This document shows positions 10,922 through 23,500 of a stretch of 64,000 bases of DNA, in pieces. The stretch lies in NCBI GenBank assembly GCA_019916065.1, contig CM034239.1, forward strand, positions 45,710,663 through 45,774,662, read 5' to 3'. Both the position numbers and the translations under genes were made by a program. The DNA is from Vitellaria paradoxa (Eukaryota > Streptophyta > Magnoliopsida > Ericales > Sapotaceae). How positions within the stretch are numbered: position 1 is the stretch's first letter; every line of letters begins with the position of its first letter. Under the pieces are notes generated by a model. It was not told the DNA's origin and searched no databases. It saw only the letters and a list, made by a program, of their open reading frames with translations.

Positions 10922-12823
10922 CAAATTCTTAAATTTTTAAATATTTAAATAGAAATATAAATAAACACAAAACTACACCAACAATGAATTCAAAGGGAAC
11001 ACGACTAGAGTGGCATATAAAAAGAAAGTAGGTAAAGTATTTATGCTAGATGGCTGCTTGCACTGTAACAAAATGTTGGTTTGATAGCAATCATAATTAA
11101 ATAGCTTTTAATAATATTTTTTAAATCAACTATATTTAAAAAAAAAATACAAAAGATATTCATACCATGCTAGGTGTTAACCGCATTTGAAAATGTCTTT
11201 CTAATAACATGACTTGATTTATTTTATGACAATGTAAATGCAAAATTATACATTATTTATAACATTTCCAAATAAGTGTCATTACATAGATTTTATATTT
11301 TAAACTTGCTATTATATAATTTGCTAGTCGCACTTTAAAATGCGAAAATTTTACCAATTTAAAAAGTGTTATTATATATTCTTTAATGACACTTTTAAGT
11401 GTCACAATCAAGTATTTTTGTGATATTAACAAATGTGGTTAGAACCTCGTTTTAGTAGTCGATTAAAATGTCTTTATTCGTCATTTTTGTGACATTCATT
11501 TATGCAAATTGAATATTTTTAATAACATTTTCAAAAGATATCATTAAAACTTAAGAAATGACTTGTATTAGTTTAAATGAGTGACATATTAAAGTGTCAA
11601 AAAAATTAATGTATTAAAATATATTTTACTCTATCATGATATTGTAAAAGAGCACAAGACTATTCATCCTAGAAAAATAATAATAATAATAATAATAATA
11701 AAATTTACCTATTCATTGGTCTATAAAAATTAATTCATTAAATACCTTAATATTTCTTCGATCATAATTGAACAATTTGAACTATCTCATCATAATAAAT
11801 AAAAATAAGATTATAACAAAGTTAAAAAATCATAATAAGGCATAAAAAATTTATAAATATACTAAAACGATGGTTAAATATTCCATCACAATCAAAATAA
11901 ACATAAATATGCTAATAGTCATAATCATTCAACTTCCACAAAGAAAGGTTACTCAACTTCTCAAAAGATGAAATTGCAAAATAAAAATAAAAAATAAAAA
12001 CTAGTATTCACATTATCTCAACCAAATATTTAATTTAACTTGTACAAATATTCTCGACGATCATCTACGACATTTGAAATTTGTGTAAAAAATTAATATG
12101 TAAAAAATAATTAAAAATTAAACGTACATGGTTAATATTAAATAATTTTTTTGATAATATAAAAAAAATTGAAAACAAAAAACAGCGCAAATAGAGTAAG
12201 CCAAGCCAATGTTATAGGCGATTTTATCGATTTTAAAAATAAGTGATTTTTGTGTAATTTTACTAAATAAAATAGATTTTTATGACTTTTTTCAAATAAT
12301 ATGGTATAACTATTTCACTTGTTATTTTTTTATAATACTATTATTTACTAGAATATACTAGTTGTGGATCATGTGTGTTGTTACACCAAATTGACTATCA
12401 TAAATTAAATATAGTAGTTAGGATAGAAATCATGAAACCTATAAATATATTTCAACTTAAACAAAAAATTGGGATAAAATGAAATCAGTATTTTAACATT
12501 AACCGCATATATTACACCAATCATTTTAACAGTTTTAATTGTGTAATTGGGTAAAGGAAATATAGAATAAGATATAAAATCTTTTGTAAACTTTGTTAAT
12601 AATTCATTTTGTTAATATGAATAAGTTTTGTGTATGACATTTTTCTTGGTATATGTATTTTTCTCTTCTCTTTTTAATAAAATTATTAAGTTATCAAAAA
12701 GAAATGGAAGCTCTAAATGAAAATTTGTAGCCTAATAAACATATTTTCATTTTATAGACATTTGGTAAAATCCTACGATTTTACGATTCAAATTTTGGAC
12801 CCTCCACTAATTTTAAGTAAAAT
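10922..12823. other. AT-rich repeat-like spacer
   Basis: No gene was recognised. Between about 11220 and 11620 the motif GACATTT/GTGTCA and its reverse recur, including a perfect 16-base palindrome (GACACTTTTAAGTGTC near 11388). This suggests the subterminal repeats of a decayed DNA transposon, but no matching termini were found. An AAT microsatellite lies at about 11676-11701. Confidence 0.45.
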
Positions 12824-13205
12824 CACTACTACAAAAATGCATAAACATCACAACTTTTAAGCGTGATGTTTCACTTTTTATCTCAGTCACAAAAGCGTGA
12901 TTGATCCAAATGAGATTGTAAGTCACCTCTTTTTTATCACAGTTTACAACCGTGATCGAAAACTTACAACAATCACACACTAAAAGCGTGATCTTTATGG
13001 TAAAAACTGAGATGAAAAGAAATCTCGTGTGATCTTTTATGTATTTTGATCTCACTTTTTTTGAAAAATCGTGATCAAATATAAACAAATAATCACGCTG
13101 AAAAAATGGATTAATTTTAAAAATAATAAAAATCCACATGGCAACCTACTATCACGCCATCATAGCACCGTTTACCACCTTATCATTATAGTAACCTTAT
13201 ATATT

Positions 13206-13290
13206 CATTTTTTTTGTTGCTGCTGAGAATCAAACCCCTGCCATTCATTTGGAAGTTAGTATAGTTGACCGCTAGTCCAACCTATCATTT
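13206..13290 (-). repeat. tRNA-like fragment inside the CACTA element
   Basis: The minus strand reads a D-arm/A-box-like GGACTAGCGGTCAAC. About 30 bases later comes a B-box-like GGGTTTGATTCTC, followed by a T-rich plus-strand run, i.e. an A-rich 3' end on the minus strand. It looks like the head of a tRNA-derived SINE captured by or inserted into the CACTA element. There is no intact acceptor stem, so it is not called as a tRNA gene. Confidence 0.35.
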
Positions 13291-13915
13291 ATATATACAT
13301 TTTGCATATTAATATATATAAACAAATTTTTATCACCTTAGGGGTTACTAAAAGTAATAAAATTATATTATTTTAAGTTTTTACAATAATTTATTATGGC
13401 TTTTGTCAACCAATTAGTAGTTAAAAGTTACATTTTTTCTGATCAATTGACCAGAAAAAATGATAAAAAATTTACTTTTATTTAATTATTTTAACTTTTT
13501 GCAACAACTTGAAATCGTAAGTAATATATAAAACAATGTGAATACTTAATAAATAATTTATAAATATCTATTATATTTAATTAAAAATAATCTCAAATCT
13601 TTTTCTTATTTTCCTTTACTCTTTGTGTATAGCATATATTTAATCATAACTCACTATTTATAATATATTTTTCTTCATTTTGTATTATATTTTTAAAAGT
13701 AATTAGGTCGCGTTTAGTTTTAGTTCTAGAAAATTATTGTTCAAAAAAAATTTTTGAAAATTATTTTAAAAATTAATTTGTAATACAAAAAATATTTTCA
13801 ATGATTATATTCAAAAATTAGTTCTAAAAAAACAAAAAAATGAAAATTTTTATTATTTTTATTTGTAAATTTTTATCACTTCCAACAAAATATAAAATAA
13901 TGTCACTTTTAATAT

Positions 13916-14405
13916 AAATAATATTAAAGATACACTAAATATTTATTAGATACTAAATATTTAATATTCAACTCGTTATAAGTTATACAAATTATGAAAA
14001 CTACTCCATATATTTACTAAAAAAATAATAATTATATATTTAGCGTTATTTAAATTTGATTTGATAAATTTAGTTTTAACATTAATTTAAAATTTTTTTG
14101 TTTATTGATCTATGATTATAATTTTTATATCATATTCAATTAATTAAAATTAATAAATATAAATAATATTAAAGATACATGAAATATTTATTAGATATTA
14201 AATATTAAATATTCACCTCGTTATAAGTTATACAAATTATGAAAACTACTTCCATATATTTACTGAAAAAAATAACAATCATATATTTAGCGTTATTTAA
14301 ATTTGATTTGGTAAATTTAATTTTAACATTAATTTAAAATTTTTTTGTTTATTGATCTATGATTATAGTTTTTATATCATATTCAATTAATTAAAATTAA
14401 TAAAT
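13916..14405. repeat. 245-bp tandem duplication within the CACTA element
   Basis: AAATAATATTAAAGATACA at 13916 recurs at 14161. About 245 bases of the first copy are repeated in the same orientation with few differences. Shared blocks include the CTCGTTATAAGTTATACAAA and TTTGTTTATTGATCTATGAT segments. Confidence 0.85.
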
Positions 14406-14866
14406 AAATGTTACAATAAAGTTTACAAAATCTAATTTAAATCATATAAGATGATAAACAAAATTATTTCATAGAGATATAAAGGAAAAAAAATAATATT
14501 ATCCCTAATTTTTTTAATTATCTCGCTTTTTTTAAGATATAATTTTACTCACTTTTTGATCTCAGTTTTTTTTTTGAGATGTTTTCACTGATCTTTTATC
14601 TCAGTTTTTTCTAGAGATAGTTTTCACTAATTTTTTATCTCAGTTTTTTGTTGAGATGGTTTCCACTGATCTTTTATCTCGTTTTAAATACAATCACGGT
14701 TTTAACAAAAATGAGATAAAAAGTATTAAAAGTAACTTTTTATCTCAATTTTTTAATTAGACTGAGATAAAAAATTTAACTCACAAATCTTTATCACGCT
14801 TTTTCTTAAACCGTGATCTTTATGAATTTCTTAGTGTGATCTTTATCAATTATTGTAGTAGTGAAT

Positions 14867-15838
14867 CTCAATTTTAATAACCTTAAGCCATGCAATATAA
14901 GTTTCAAAAACTTGTCCAATTGTCTTGCATTGTCTATGTGTTTGTATCAATGATTCATTAGAAGTTTTTAGAACTTGAATATATAATTTCCAAAAGTCAC
15001 CCTCGATCTTCCCCATTTACTTCTTTAGAAGAGTCTATATCTTGAAGGACACCAATGCAACCATTTTTTGTGAATATATAAAACTGTTAATAACAACTGC
15101 ATCTCTAACCTAAACAATTAGAACATAATTCAATGGTAATTAAATCGTATCAGAACCTTACTTTTGAGAAAATTTTTTGATTGCCTCAAAGCAACTAGAA
15201 AAGTAATTTTTTAATTAGAAAAAAATTCAATTCACCTATTTTACAAACAACCAATCAGCCAATTTATTTGTATCCATGTTTCTATTGAAAAAATTAATCA
15301 TATCAAAAAAATAAAATTTAAAATTCCAGCAAATATATAAAATCTAAGAAAATCATGAAAAATCTAATTGGAAAGAATTACCCTACTCGAACTCTCATTG
15401 AGAATTGTGTATGCTCATACATTGATAATCAAGACTTAAATATGTTATTGTAACGATTCTGACCTATTTTGATCATTTGAACATTCATTTGAATTAATGG
15501 AGTACTTAATCACTATTTGAAATTTATATACTATAACATTTGAAATGTACAGTAAGATTTAATTTGATTATATAATTGAGCACATAAATGTTCAATTGAA
15601 ATTTATTTGAAAGCCCTAAAATGAAAACTTTATCTCAACCATATTTTAAATGTCTCTATATAAAATATTATAGTAGTTTTTAAATGTATACTTATTACCC
15701 ATGCTTTTCAAATTTTTTTACAATGCCTCCGACGCTAGGAGAACTAAAGTATGGATGATTTTAAAAATTTTTATATGAAAACTTTTACTCAAAAATTTTT
15801 ATATGAATAATTAATGTAATTTACTCAAAAATTATTAA
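14867..15838. other. Spacer upstream of PsbP, no gene recognised
   Basis: AT-rich single-copy-looking DNA between the CACTA element and the PsbP promoter. No open frame with family resemblance, no TIR pair and no RNA gene was seen. Confidence 0.5.
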
Positions 15839-15938
15839 TAATATGGATAAAACCAAAGAGGAATTGGGTGGGACCATGCAATCCAAAAACCAGACAGCTT
15901 GCCACGGAGGACCGAAACAAAGTGCAATATCAAGTAGA

Positions 15939-15976
15939 GCCACGTGGCACCAACCAGAGCCGTTATAACCTTATCC
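15939..15976 (+). promoter_or_regulatory. G-box plus I-box light-responsive module of PsbP
   Basis: A perfect palindromic G-box GCCACGTGGC (15939-15948) is followed 20 bases later by CCTTATCC (15969-15976), which is GGATAAGG, an I-box, on the other strand. Paired G-box and I-box sites are the classical light-responsive arrangement in nuclear photosynthesis genes. They lie about 175-210 bases before the PsbP ATG. The assignment is motif-based. Confidence 0.65.
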
Positions 15977-16149
15977 TCCCTCGACAATCTAATCCTTCCA
16001 TCATCCGCAATATCCAAAGAGAGCCACCCGTTTTAATTTCCTTTCGAAACTCCATTTTCTAGCTTATTAGAATTTACCCCACACTTCACTTGCAATTGGA
16101 AAGAAGAAGAAAAGAGGAAACTGAAAGTTTTAAGGAAAGAGAGAGAGAG

Positions 16150-19027
16150 ATGGCTTCCACTGCTTGCTTCTTGCACCACAATGCGCTTTCTACCGCTACC
16201 AGATCTTTATCACAGCGCCACGCGCCACCATCCTTGAAGCCCAGCCACCTTGTCTGTAGGGCCCAAAAGCAGGCTGCTGCTGTCCAACAAGACGACGAAA
16301 ATGCCGCCGCCGCGGTGTCTCGCCGGCTGGCCGTCACCTTGCTCGTCGGAGCTGCCGCTGTCGGTTCCAAGGTCTCACCGGCCGATGCTGCCTACGGTGA
16401 AGCTGGTACATAATTTTAAGCAGTAATTACACTTAATCCTTTAAAATTTGACAAAAAATACATTACATAAAATTTTTTGGCCTAAAATTTTATGTGTATT
16501 AGTAGTGTTTTATTGAATTAATTATAATAATTTTTAACTCAAAAATGTATATAAACTAATGGTAGTAATTTTTTTGAACTGAAAATTTAAAATTTTTAAA
16601 AATTTTTAAAAATTTTTGAAAGAATCAAACCATAACTTATTTTAATTCAAAAACTCTACATATACAGTGCTATTTTTCAAAACTCGAGGGGCAATGGCCC
16701 CTCACCCCTAACTAGCTTCATCCATGCATTAAAATGTTCTTGTGATTTGGATTAGAATGCAAAAGTGATTGTATCTTTTGAATTTAATTATATTTATGTT
16801 TCTCATGCTATTAAGACACGTATGCTTATGCAAAAGACATTATTAAAACAAAATAACAAATTTGTTTATGAATAATGTGTTGAGTGTTTTTAAAAAATAA
16901 AAATATATATATTTCATTTTAATGCAAAAAATAGTGTGGAATTTCCTTTCTCAACTAATTTAAACTCATCAATACACAAATTCATTTAAATTTAATAAAT
17001 ATTATTAATCTTATATTTTAGTTCGAATCACGTAGAGTTATGTATTAATTTATAAATTAAAGGCAGTTGATATGTTTTTAGGCCAAACTCCTAATTACCC
17101 CTAATTTGAACCTTTACCAATAAGTTTAATTATAGCTAGACCTCAACTAATAAATACATTTATTAGTAGTGATGATGTATATATTATAGATTTCGTTTGA
17201 TTTGTTGTAAATTTTTGAAAATTTTTAAAAATTTCTAAAGATTTTTAAAAGTTATTCACTATTTATTTCACTGCACGAATTATCAATCCACAATTTATTC
17301 ATTTTGTCTTATTTTATCTTATTTTTTTATCACTCTAAACACACTTATAATATATTATTTTAAGTTGGTATTTGAACTCAAAAATAATGTCAAATTCTAA
17401 TCAATCCTAAAATATTCTCCTCTGCATCAAAAGATTTTTTTTGTAAGTAAAATAATAAAGTACTTATACCTAAATATTATAATTAAATACTTACGATATT
17501 GGGAACGTGCGTGGGTAGCAAATGTGTTTGGGAAGCCGAAGACAAACACAGACTTTTTGCCATACCAAGGGAACGGGTTCAAGCTTCAGATTCCAGCAAA
17601 ATGGAACCCGAGCAAGGAGGTGGAGTTCCCAGGACAGGTTCTTAGGTATGAGGACAACACCGACAGCAACTGCAATGTCGCCGTCATGATTACCCCTACC
17701 GACAAGAAATCCATCAGCGAGTACGGATCCCCCGAGGAATTCCTCTCCAAGGTCCCACTTCATTAATTCATTTTATTATGGGCATTTATTCCACTTAACA
17801 AAAGGAAAAAAATTATCATAAAAGTCACACCGATCAAAATTTGATTAAAAAAATTAATGAAAATTATTATTTTTTTTTTTTTGAGTTTGAGGGGTTAGGG
17901 TACATTTACACTTGGATGATTAGGAATGAAAATGAGACGAACTGAACATGTTAAAACTCGATTTGGGTCGAACTTTTTATACTGAGCTCGAACTCAATTT
18001 GAGCTTTTATATAGATTCGAGTTCGGTTCGATAAAGAAAAATTTAGATTCGATTAGGCTCGCGAATTGCTCGATTAAACTAAAACGACGTCGTTTTGATT
18101 TAAAATATAATATATTTAAAAAATATAATAAAAATATTATTAAAAATATAAAATTATTATTAAAAATATATATATTAATTCTAACCTAGTCGGTTCGTGA
18201 GCTTTCGAGTCGAGCTTCTGTGAGCTCGAGCTCGAGCTCGAGTAAAAAACGAGCCAAAAACCAAGCTTGGTTCAATCTTGTTTAACTCACGAATTGAACT
18301 CGAGTCGAGCTCGAATTGCTCGCGAATGGCTTGGATCGTTTCCATCCTTATGAACGACTGAAGTGTAAAATATTAGTTATTAATTTTTTTTTCTTAAATG
18401 ATCAATAGTAAAATTTTATTTTAATTAAGTTAATCATAATCATTAGATCATTTGGAAAAAAAAAAAAAATTGACGGCTGATACTTCATACGTTAACCGCT
18501 GAAATGTAAATACATTACAGTCTCCTGTAGCCCAACTTTTTTTTTTTTATAAATATTTTTTTAAAGATCTAAACAGCATCTTTAATTGTCTCTCTGCGTG
18601 CAGGTGGATTATTTGCTAGGGAAACAAGCCTGGTCTGGAAAGACCGAAGCTGAGGTAATAACAACCCCAACCCTACTGATTGATTTTTCCACCAATTAAA
18701 AGTTCACAATGCATGATGAATATGGGATTTAATTGGGCATCCAATCCAACGCAACGCAATATGCAGGGCGGTTTCGACCCAAACGTCGTGGCAACGGCAA
18801 ACATATTGGAGAGTTCGACCCCGCAGATCGGAGGGAAACCCTATTACTTCTTGTCGGTGTTGACAAGAACTGCTGATGGTGATGAGGGCGGCAAGCACCA
18901 GTTGATCACCGCCACCGTCTCGGATGGCAAGCTCTACATTTGCAAAGCCCAAGCAGGGGACAAGAGGTGGTTCAAAGGAGCAAGGAGGTTTGTGGAGAGC
19001 ACTGCTAATTCCTTCAGTCTTGCATAA
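16150..19027 (+). CDS. PSBP: PsbP, 23-kDa extrinsic protein of photosystem II (OEE2)
   Basis: Four coding exons: 16150-16405, 17519-17751, 18604-18654 and 18767-19027. All have GT-AG introns and consistent phases, giving 266 residues, the usual PsbP precursor length. Residues 1-80 form a bipartite transit peptide: a Ser/Ala/Arg-rich stromal part, then a twin-arginine thylakoid signal (SRR at 57-59, followed by a hydrophobic [11 protein letters not shown] stretch) ending PADA. The mature protein starts [13 protein letters not shown] and is 186 aa, matching the known mature length. Blocks such as [20 protein letters not shown] and [11 protein letters not shown] are family signatures. PsbP binds the lumenal face of photosystem II and aids Ca and Cl retention at the Mn cluster. 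Intron 1 and intron 2 each hold a small TIR element. Confidence 0.97.
17188..17343 (-). mobile_element. Small TIR element, family A, copy in PsbP intron 1
   Basis: Read on the minus strand it starts GTGTGTTTAGAGTGATAAAA, passes through the family landmark TTCGTGCAGTGAA (16 bases before AAATAGTGAAT), and ends near CAAATCAAACGAAATC. The same order of landmarks is seen in copies at 34777, 40303 and 45928. It is about 155 bp and non-coding. Confidence 0.55.
17921..18353. mobile_element. TIR element in PsbP intron 2 with GAGCTCGA repeats
   Basis: The left end reads TAGGAATGAAAATGAGACG. The right end reverse-complements to TAAGGATGGAAACGATCC, so the ends are imperfect inverted repeats. The interior is rich in CGAGCTCGAGCTCGAG-type motifs (about 18222-18241) and a perfect palindrome AAAACGACGTCGTTTT near 18082. 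It is about 430 bp and fills half of PsbP intron 2. The superfamily is not certain; hAT is likely. Confidence 0.5.
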
Positions 19028-20572
19028 TTAACAAGTGTTAATTACTTTTACTCCAACCGTGAATGGCTTGTACGTGGTAAGTAATTTCAACTCTTTGAAA
19101 AAAAAAATTAAAAATAAAAAAAGAAATGCTGTTTGGTTGAGTTCTTTGAATGGAACTTTCATCGCCCACCAAATCTTTGGAGCTGGTGTTCTGTTTTGTT
19201 CTGTTCAAATGGCAAGGACCAAAATGTGGATATTTGAATAAGTACTTATTTTGCATATTATTAAGACTCTCTATCTCATATTGTTTATGTTCATTTAATA
19301 ATGAAAATCAACAAATTTGAATACATTTTTTTAAATTGATAAAAAAAATAAATAAATCAACCTCGCACAATGATGAACCCAGTTTAATAAAACTCACAAA
19401 AAAAAAAAAATTTATTTTTCGTTCATGAACAAACTCATTTATAATTTCAAACTTACTTGTTTAAGTTGTTTTTAAAGATAATTATAGTAAAATTAGCTGA
19501 GTTTGCTAGTAATAACTAGACTTTTTTTCTATTATGACTTTCAGTAGTCTAAAGAAGTTTTGTTAATTTAAAATATGTATGTTAAGACATTAAAAAAGTA
19601 TACTTATTTGTTTATTTAAAAAAAAATTAGAATAGTTGTAAGTTGATTTTTTGTTCTGTTTAATAAGCTCGTGCGCAAATTAACTAGATTATGGATTGAA
19701 TTCACTCTCACTAATAAACTTAACAAATAAAATTTAACACAATACTTTGCTTGAGAAATATAATATATATATATATATATATATGTGCATGTGTGTGAGT
19801 TTCAATATAACCCACAAGCTTAGGATTTGCAAATCGTAACATCTTAACTTAATGGGTTAATGACATCAACATTATTTGATCTTATTGCTGTTTAGATCAT
19901 TACTCCAGAGAACTTTTAAGCCCCTCCTAACCTGCGAGTTCTACCAGTTCCAAGGCCCATCTGGTGCGCTAACAAATGGCAACTTTTTAAAACTTTTATC
20001 AACTTTTTTTTTTATGTTTTTTTTTAACTCAAGTTTTTACAAATTTTTTTTAACTTCTACCAACTTTTCTGATCAAAATCGTTTAAATGGATAGATAAGA
20101 CTACATTCAAATTGATCTGATCAGAACTTTTAAATTATGCTAACTAAAAGCCAAAAAGTGTACGACAAAGTTACTTTTTTATTTTTATTTTTTTAAAGCG
20201 CCAAATGTCCCGTGAATTTGAATTAACTGAAGTCAGTTGTCAATCTATCTCAACTCCCAGTGCGTCTCAACTCCATATAATGTCACTCAGACCCAACAAC
20301 TCATTTATTGTAATAAATAATTAACATGCACACAGGTTAAATACAGGAAATATTTCAAAATGTTTTGACATTCAAATTCAACGACTTAAAGAGTTACGTC
20401 AATAATTAAGCTTGGCCAAACAACCCCTAAGTCATGGGAAATTCCGGTCTTCTAATTAAACCTACCAACGGGCAGCATACTACTCAAGATGCTTTCCCAT
20501 AGCTTAATTTCTTGCTTCAGTCAAAATTTTAATAATAATAACAATAGAGAAATTCCAATATTTGTCGAGGAG
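19028..20572. other. Convergent 3' spacer between PsbP and phosphoglycerate mutase
   Basis: This holds the 3' UTRs of the two convergent genes plus AT-rich DNA, including a TA run at about 19763-19785. No further gene was recognised. A right end resembling the TTTGG-type MITEs (GGCCAAACAACCCCTAAG, near 20413) is visible, but no matching left end was found. Confidence 0.5.
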
Positions 20573-23500
20573 TTAGTCGTCAACAACCTCAATTAGGGTT
20601 TTCTCATAATCGCTCGGAGCCTCGAATCCATGGAGATTGATTACAGTCGCTGCCACATTCGCAAGACCGCCCTCAGGAACATCCCTGCGTAATCTTACAC
20701 CAGGTGCCAGCCCAGGACCTCCGATTGCAATGGGCACCTAAACAAGGCCAAATCCAACGTTATAAAAATTTTCAGATCTTCAACCAATCAATCCAAGAAC
20801 ATAGATTGCATTAAACGCTAAATTAAGACATGCGTTTCTAATTAATATTCAAAATTACACCAAATCATTTACATACAAAACATGTATATATATAGCGTAC
20901 GAGTCTAGCTTTTAGTCGTTCATTACTCAACACTGAACACCATTTTTCATTTCCTCACTCATTTATTCTATTTTAATCCAGATGACTGTCTACTAATATC
21001 ATTTAAAGGCTCTAAAACAGCAGTGACAAGCTTTCTTGAGCAAGCGAAAGCGGTAATTAGAAGGGCGTTTGGAAGACAAAAAGGTTAAAAAAAAGAACAG
21101 AAGACGCAGAAAAAGTATAATGCGTCAGAGACACTTTTTGACATTTGAAAGACCAATTCAAATTTTCTGACATAATCTGTTCGAACATGATAGATGCATC
21201 CCATTTAAACAGTTTTGGACAGAAAAGTGGTTAGAAAGTTAGTAAAAATTTGTAAAATTTAGAATTTTAAAATGGACACATAGAAAACAAAAATGACCAA
21301 CTAAATTTGTAAACTTTATAAAAAAGTTTTGTTATCTAAACAGGGCCTGAGTTTAGATCATACAGACCAATTTAAATGAAGAGCAATGTCACACATTCCC
21401 ACAGAAACAGGAAGAATTTTTTGTTTTTGTATTTCCTCTTCTTTTTTCTTTTTTGTCTATAGATAGAGTTAGGACTTTGTAATTTTTTTTAGAAACCATG
21501 CCCAGGCAGGCATGGGTGCTCCCTAGGGATGATAATAGGTTTCTTTCACACACTACTTTCTTTTTTTTTTTTTTTCAATTCTACGATGCTTTATTTTCTA
21601 ATGAGAGCAAAAAAGCGTAATTATACTTAACTGGCTTGAGAGTGTGAGAGGTCAGGATTTGAACGTTGCCATTCTTGTCGAGCAGGGGCACCCCCTTCTT
21701 GTTCCTCTTCACCATGTCCTCAGCATTTCCGTGATCAGCAGTCACGACATATATTCCACCCACTTGCTGTATCGCATCGAGTATTATCTACACAACCAGA
21801 TATACGACTCGGTACAATCAGTAGAGCAGTTGCATTTAGTGCAATCTCCACTATCAGGAGAAAAGCTCAAACCTAAAACAGAGGCGGCAACTCAATGCCA
21901 GAAGGGTTCTCAGCCCATCATTTGTATCACAAGATATGAACAATGAAAGCAGCTTAGCAAATACAGAGACATGCACATTGAATCCAACCAAAATGAATTT
22001 CTGATAACGCAAAATTGAGTGGAATCATCATTTTGCCCTTCAGAAAATCCCACAACTTGATTGATCATTTTACTAGATTACAATTGCAACTACACTGAAT
22101 AAACAGAGCCTAAGAAACTTTAACCAAGGACAATCATATACTACTATTTGTGGAACTAAGCCATCAAAATTGACATATGACACCAGTTTTTACAGGTTAT
22201 TCGTTATAATTGGAATTGAGGAAATTACCAAAATAATTTAACACAAAAAAAATTACCATAAATTAGTTTCTTACTGAAAAATGTTCACAATATTTTGAGC
22301 AGATGGTGACAATAGGTCTGCCAAGCAGGAAACTGACCACCCACAGTCACAGATTAAACATATACGTTTACGTCAATTCTTCTGGTTTAACTTTTTTAGT
22401 CACTTAAGCCTGATTTGGATGTACCGTACTGACCTTGATGCAAGCTCACCAGAATCAAGTCAATCTAGAGGCAAAGGCAAAGAGTGATACTCTAAACGAA
22501 ATCATTACAAATTGTAGCCACTAGCCAATCGGCAAATGTAATAGCAGCAGAAATTCATATCCATTGTACCTTCACAGCTTCATCAGCAGCCTTGCAAGCC
22601 ACAATTGTGGCATCAATGTCACCTGTATGACCCACCATGTCACCATTCGGTAGGTTAACGCGTACCTAAATATCGAAGTAAATAAACATTATGATCAATT
22701 CTTTCCAGTTTCAATCATCCTCATTCAATAGCAATCCCAAGTTCTCAATTACCTGGTGAAATTTGCGGCTAAGAATGACATCCCTAGCCTTCTCAGCAAT
22801 CTCCAAGGCCTTCATCTTTGGTTGCACATTAAATGTTATTCCAGAATCACTAGGAATCTCCACATATTCTTCCATATCTGAATTAAAATAGCCAGAGCGG
22901 TTTCCATTCCAGAAGAAAGTGACATGACCAAATTTGACAGTCTCACTATTGAAAGAAAAGAAAGGGACAGTGACAGATTTACATCAGATGCCTATGGTTA
23001 AACATAAAACACGCTCAGACAGCAAAAATTCTGAAAGAACTCATTCAACAAAGATGAAATAGTTTGAGATATTTGTCATTGAGTGAAGTCTCACCCAACC
23101 ATATATATTACAGTGGATAATTAATAAAATTATATTTAAACAGTATTTTAAACTCCAATGGCAGGAATCTCATCCCAAGTTCGAGAAATCCAACCATCTA
23201 GGAAGCATGGACTCACCGTTAAGAGTGTTTCATGTGAGTTGGACTCATGAAGGACTCAACCATGACTTGAGCATGTGTTTTAACTCACCTTTTGCTGTAT
23301 TGGAATTTTTTTTTTTTCCCCAGACACAAGTTGGACTCATTTTGGATTCATGTCGGACTCAACTTAAAAAAAATAATTTTTTTAAGCTATGGAATATAAT
23401 TTATTATCATTTTTGGATGTAATATAATCATTATATGATTTCTTTGTTGACTTTTAAGTTGTAAAATACATTTTTTTTAATTTTATTTAGCGTTATATTA

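Larger units (their letters stand above)
12824..14863. mobile_element. Non-autonomous CACTA (CMC/EnSpm) transposon, complete
   Basis: The left end begins CACTACTACAAAAATG at 12824. The right end, ending at 14863, reverse-complements to CACTACTACAATAATTG. Both termini are flanked by AAT (12821-12823 and 14864-14866), the 3-bp duplication expected for CACTA elements. Both subterminal regions are packed with short motifs in both orientations (CGTGAT, GAGATAAAA), typical binding-site arrays for the transposase. The 2040-bp interior is AT-rich and has no transposase frame. It contains a 245-bp tandem duplication and a tRNA-like fragment, listed separately. Confidence 0.9.
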
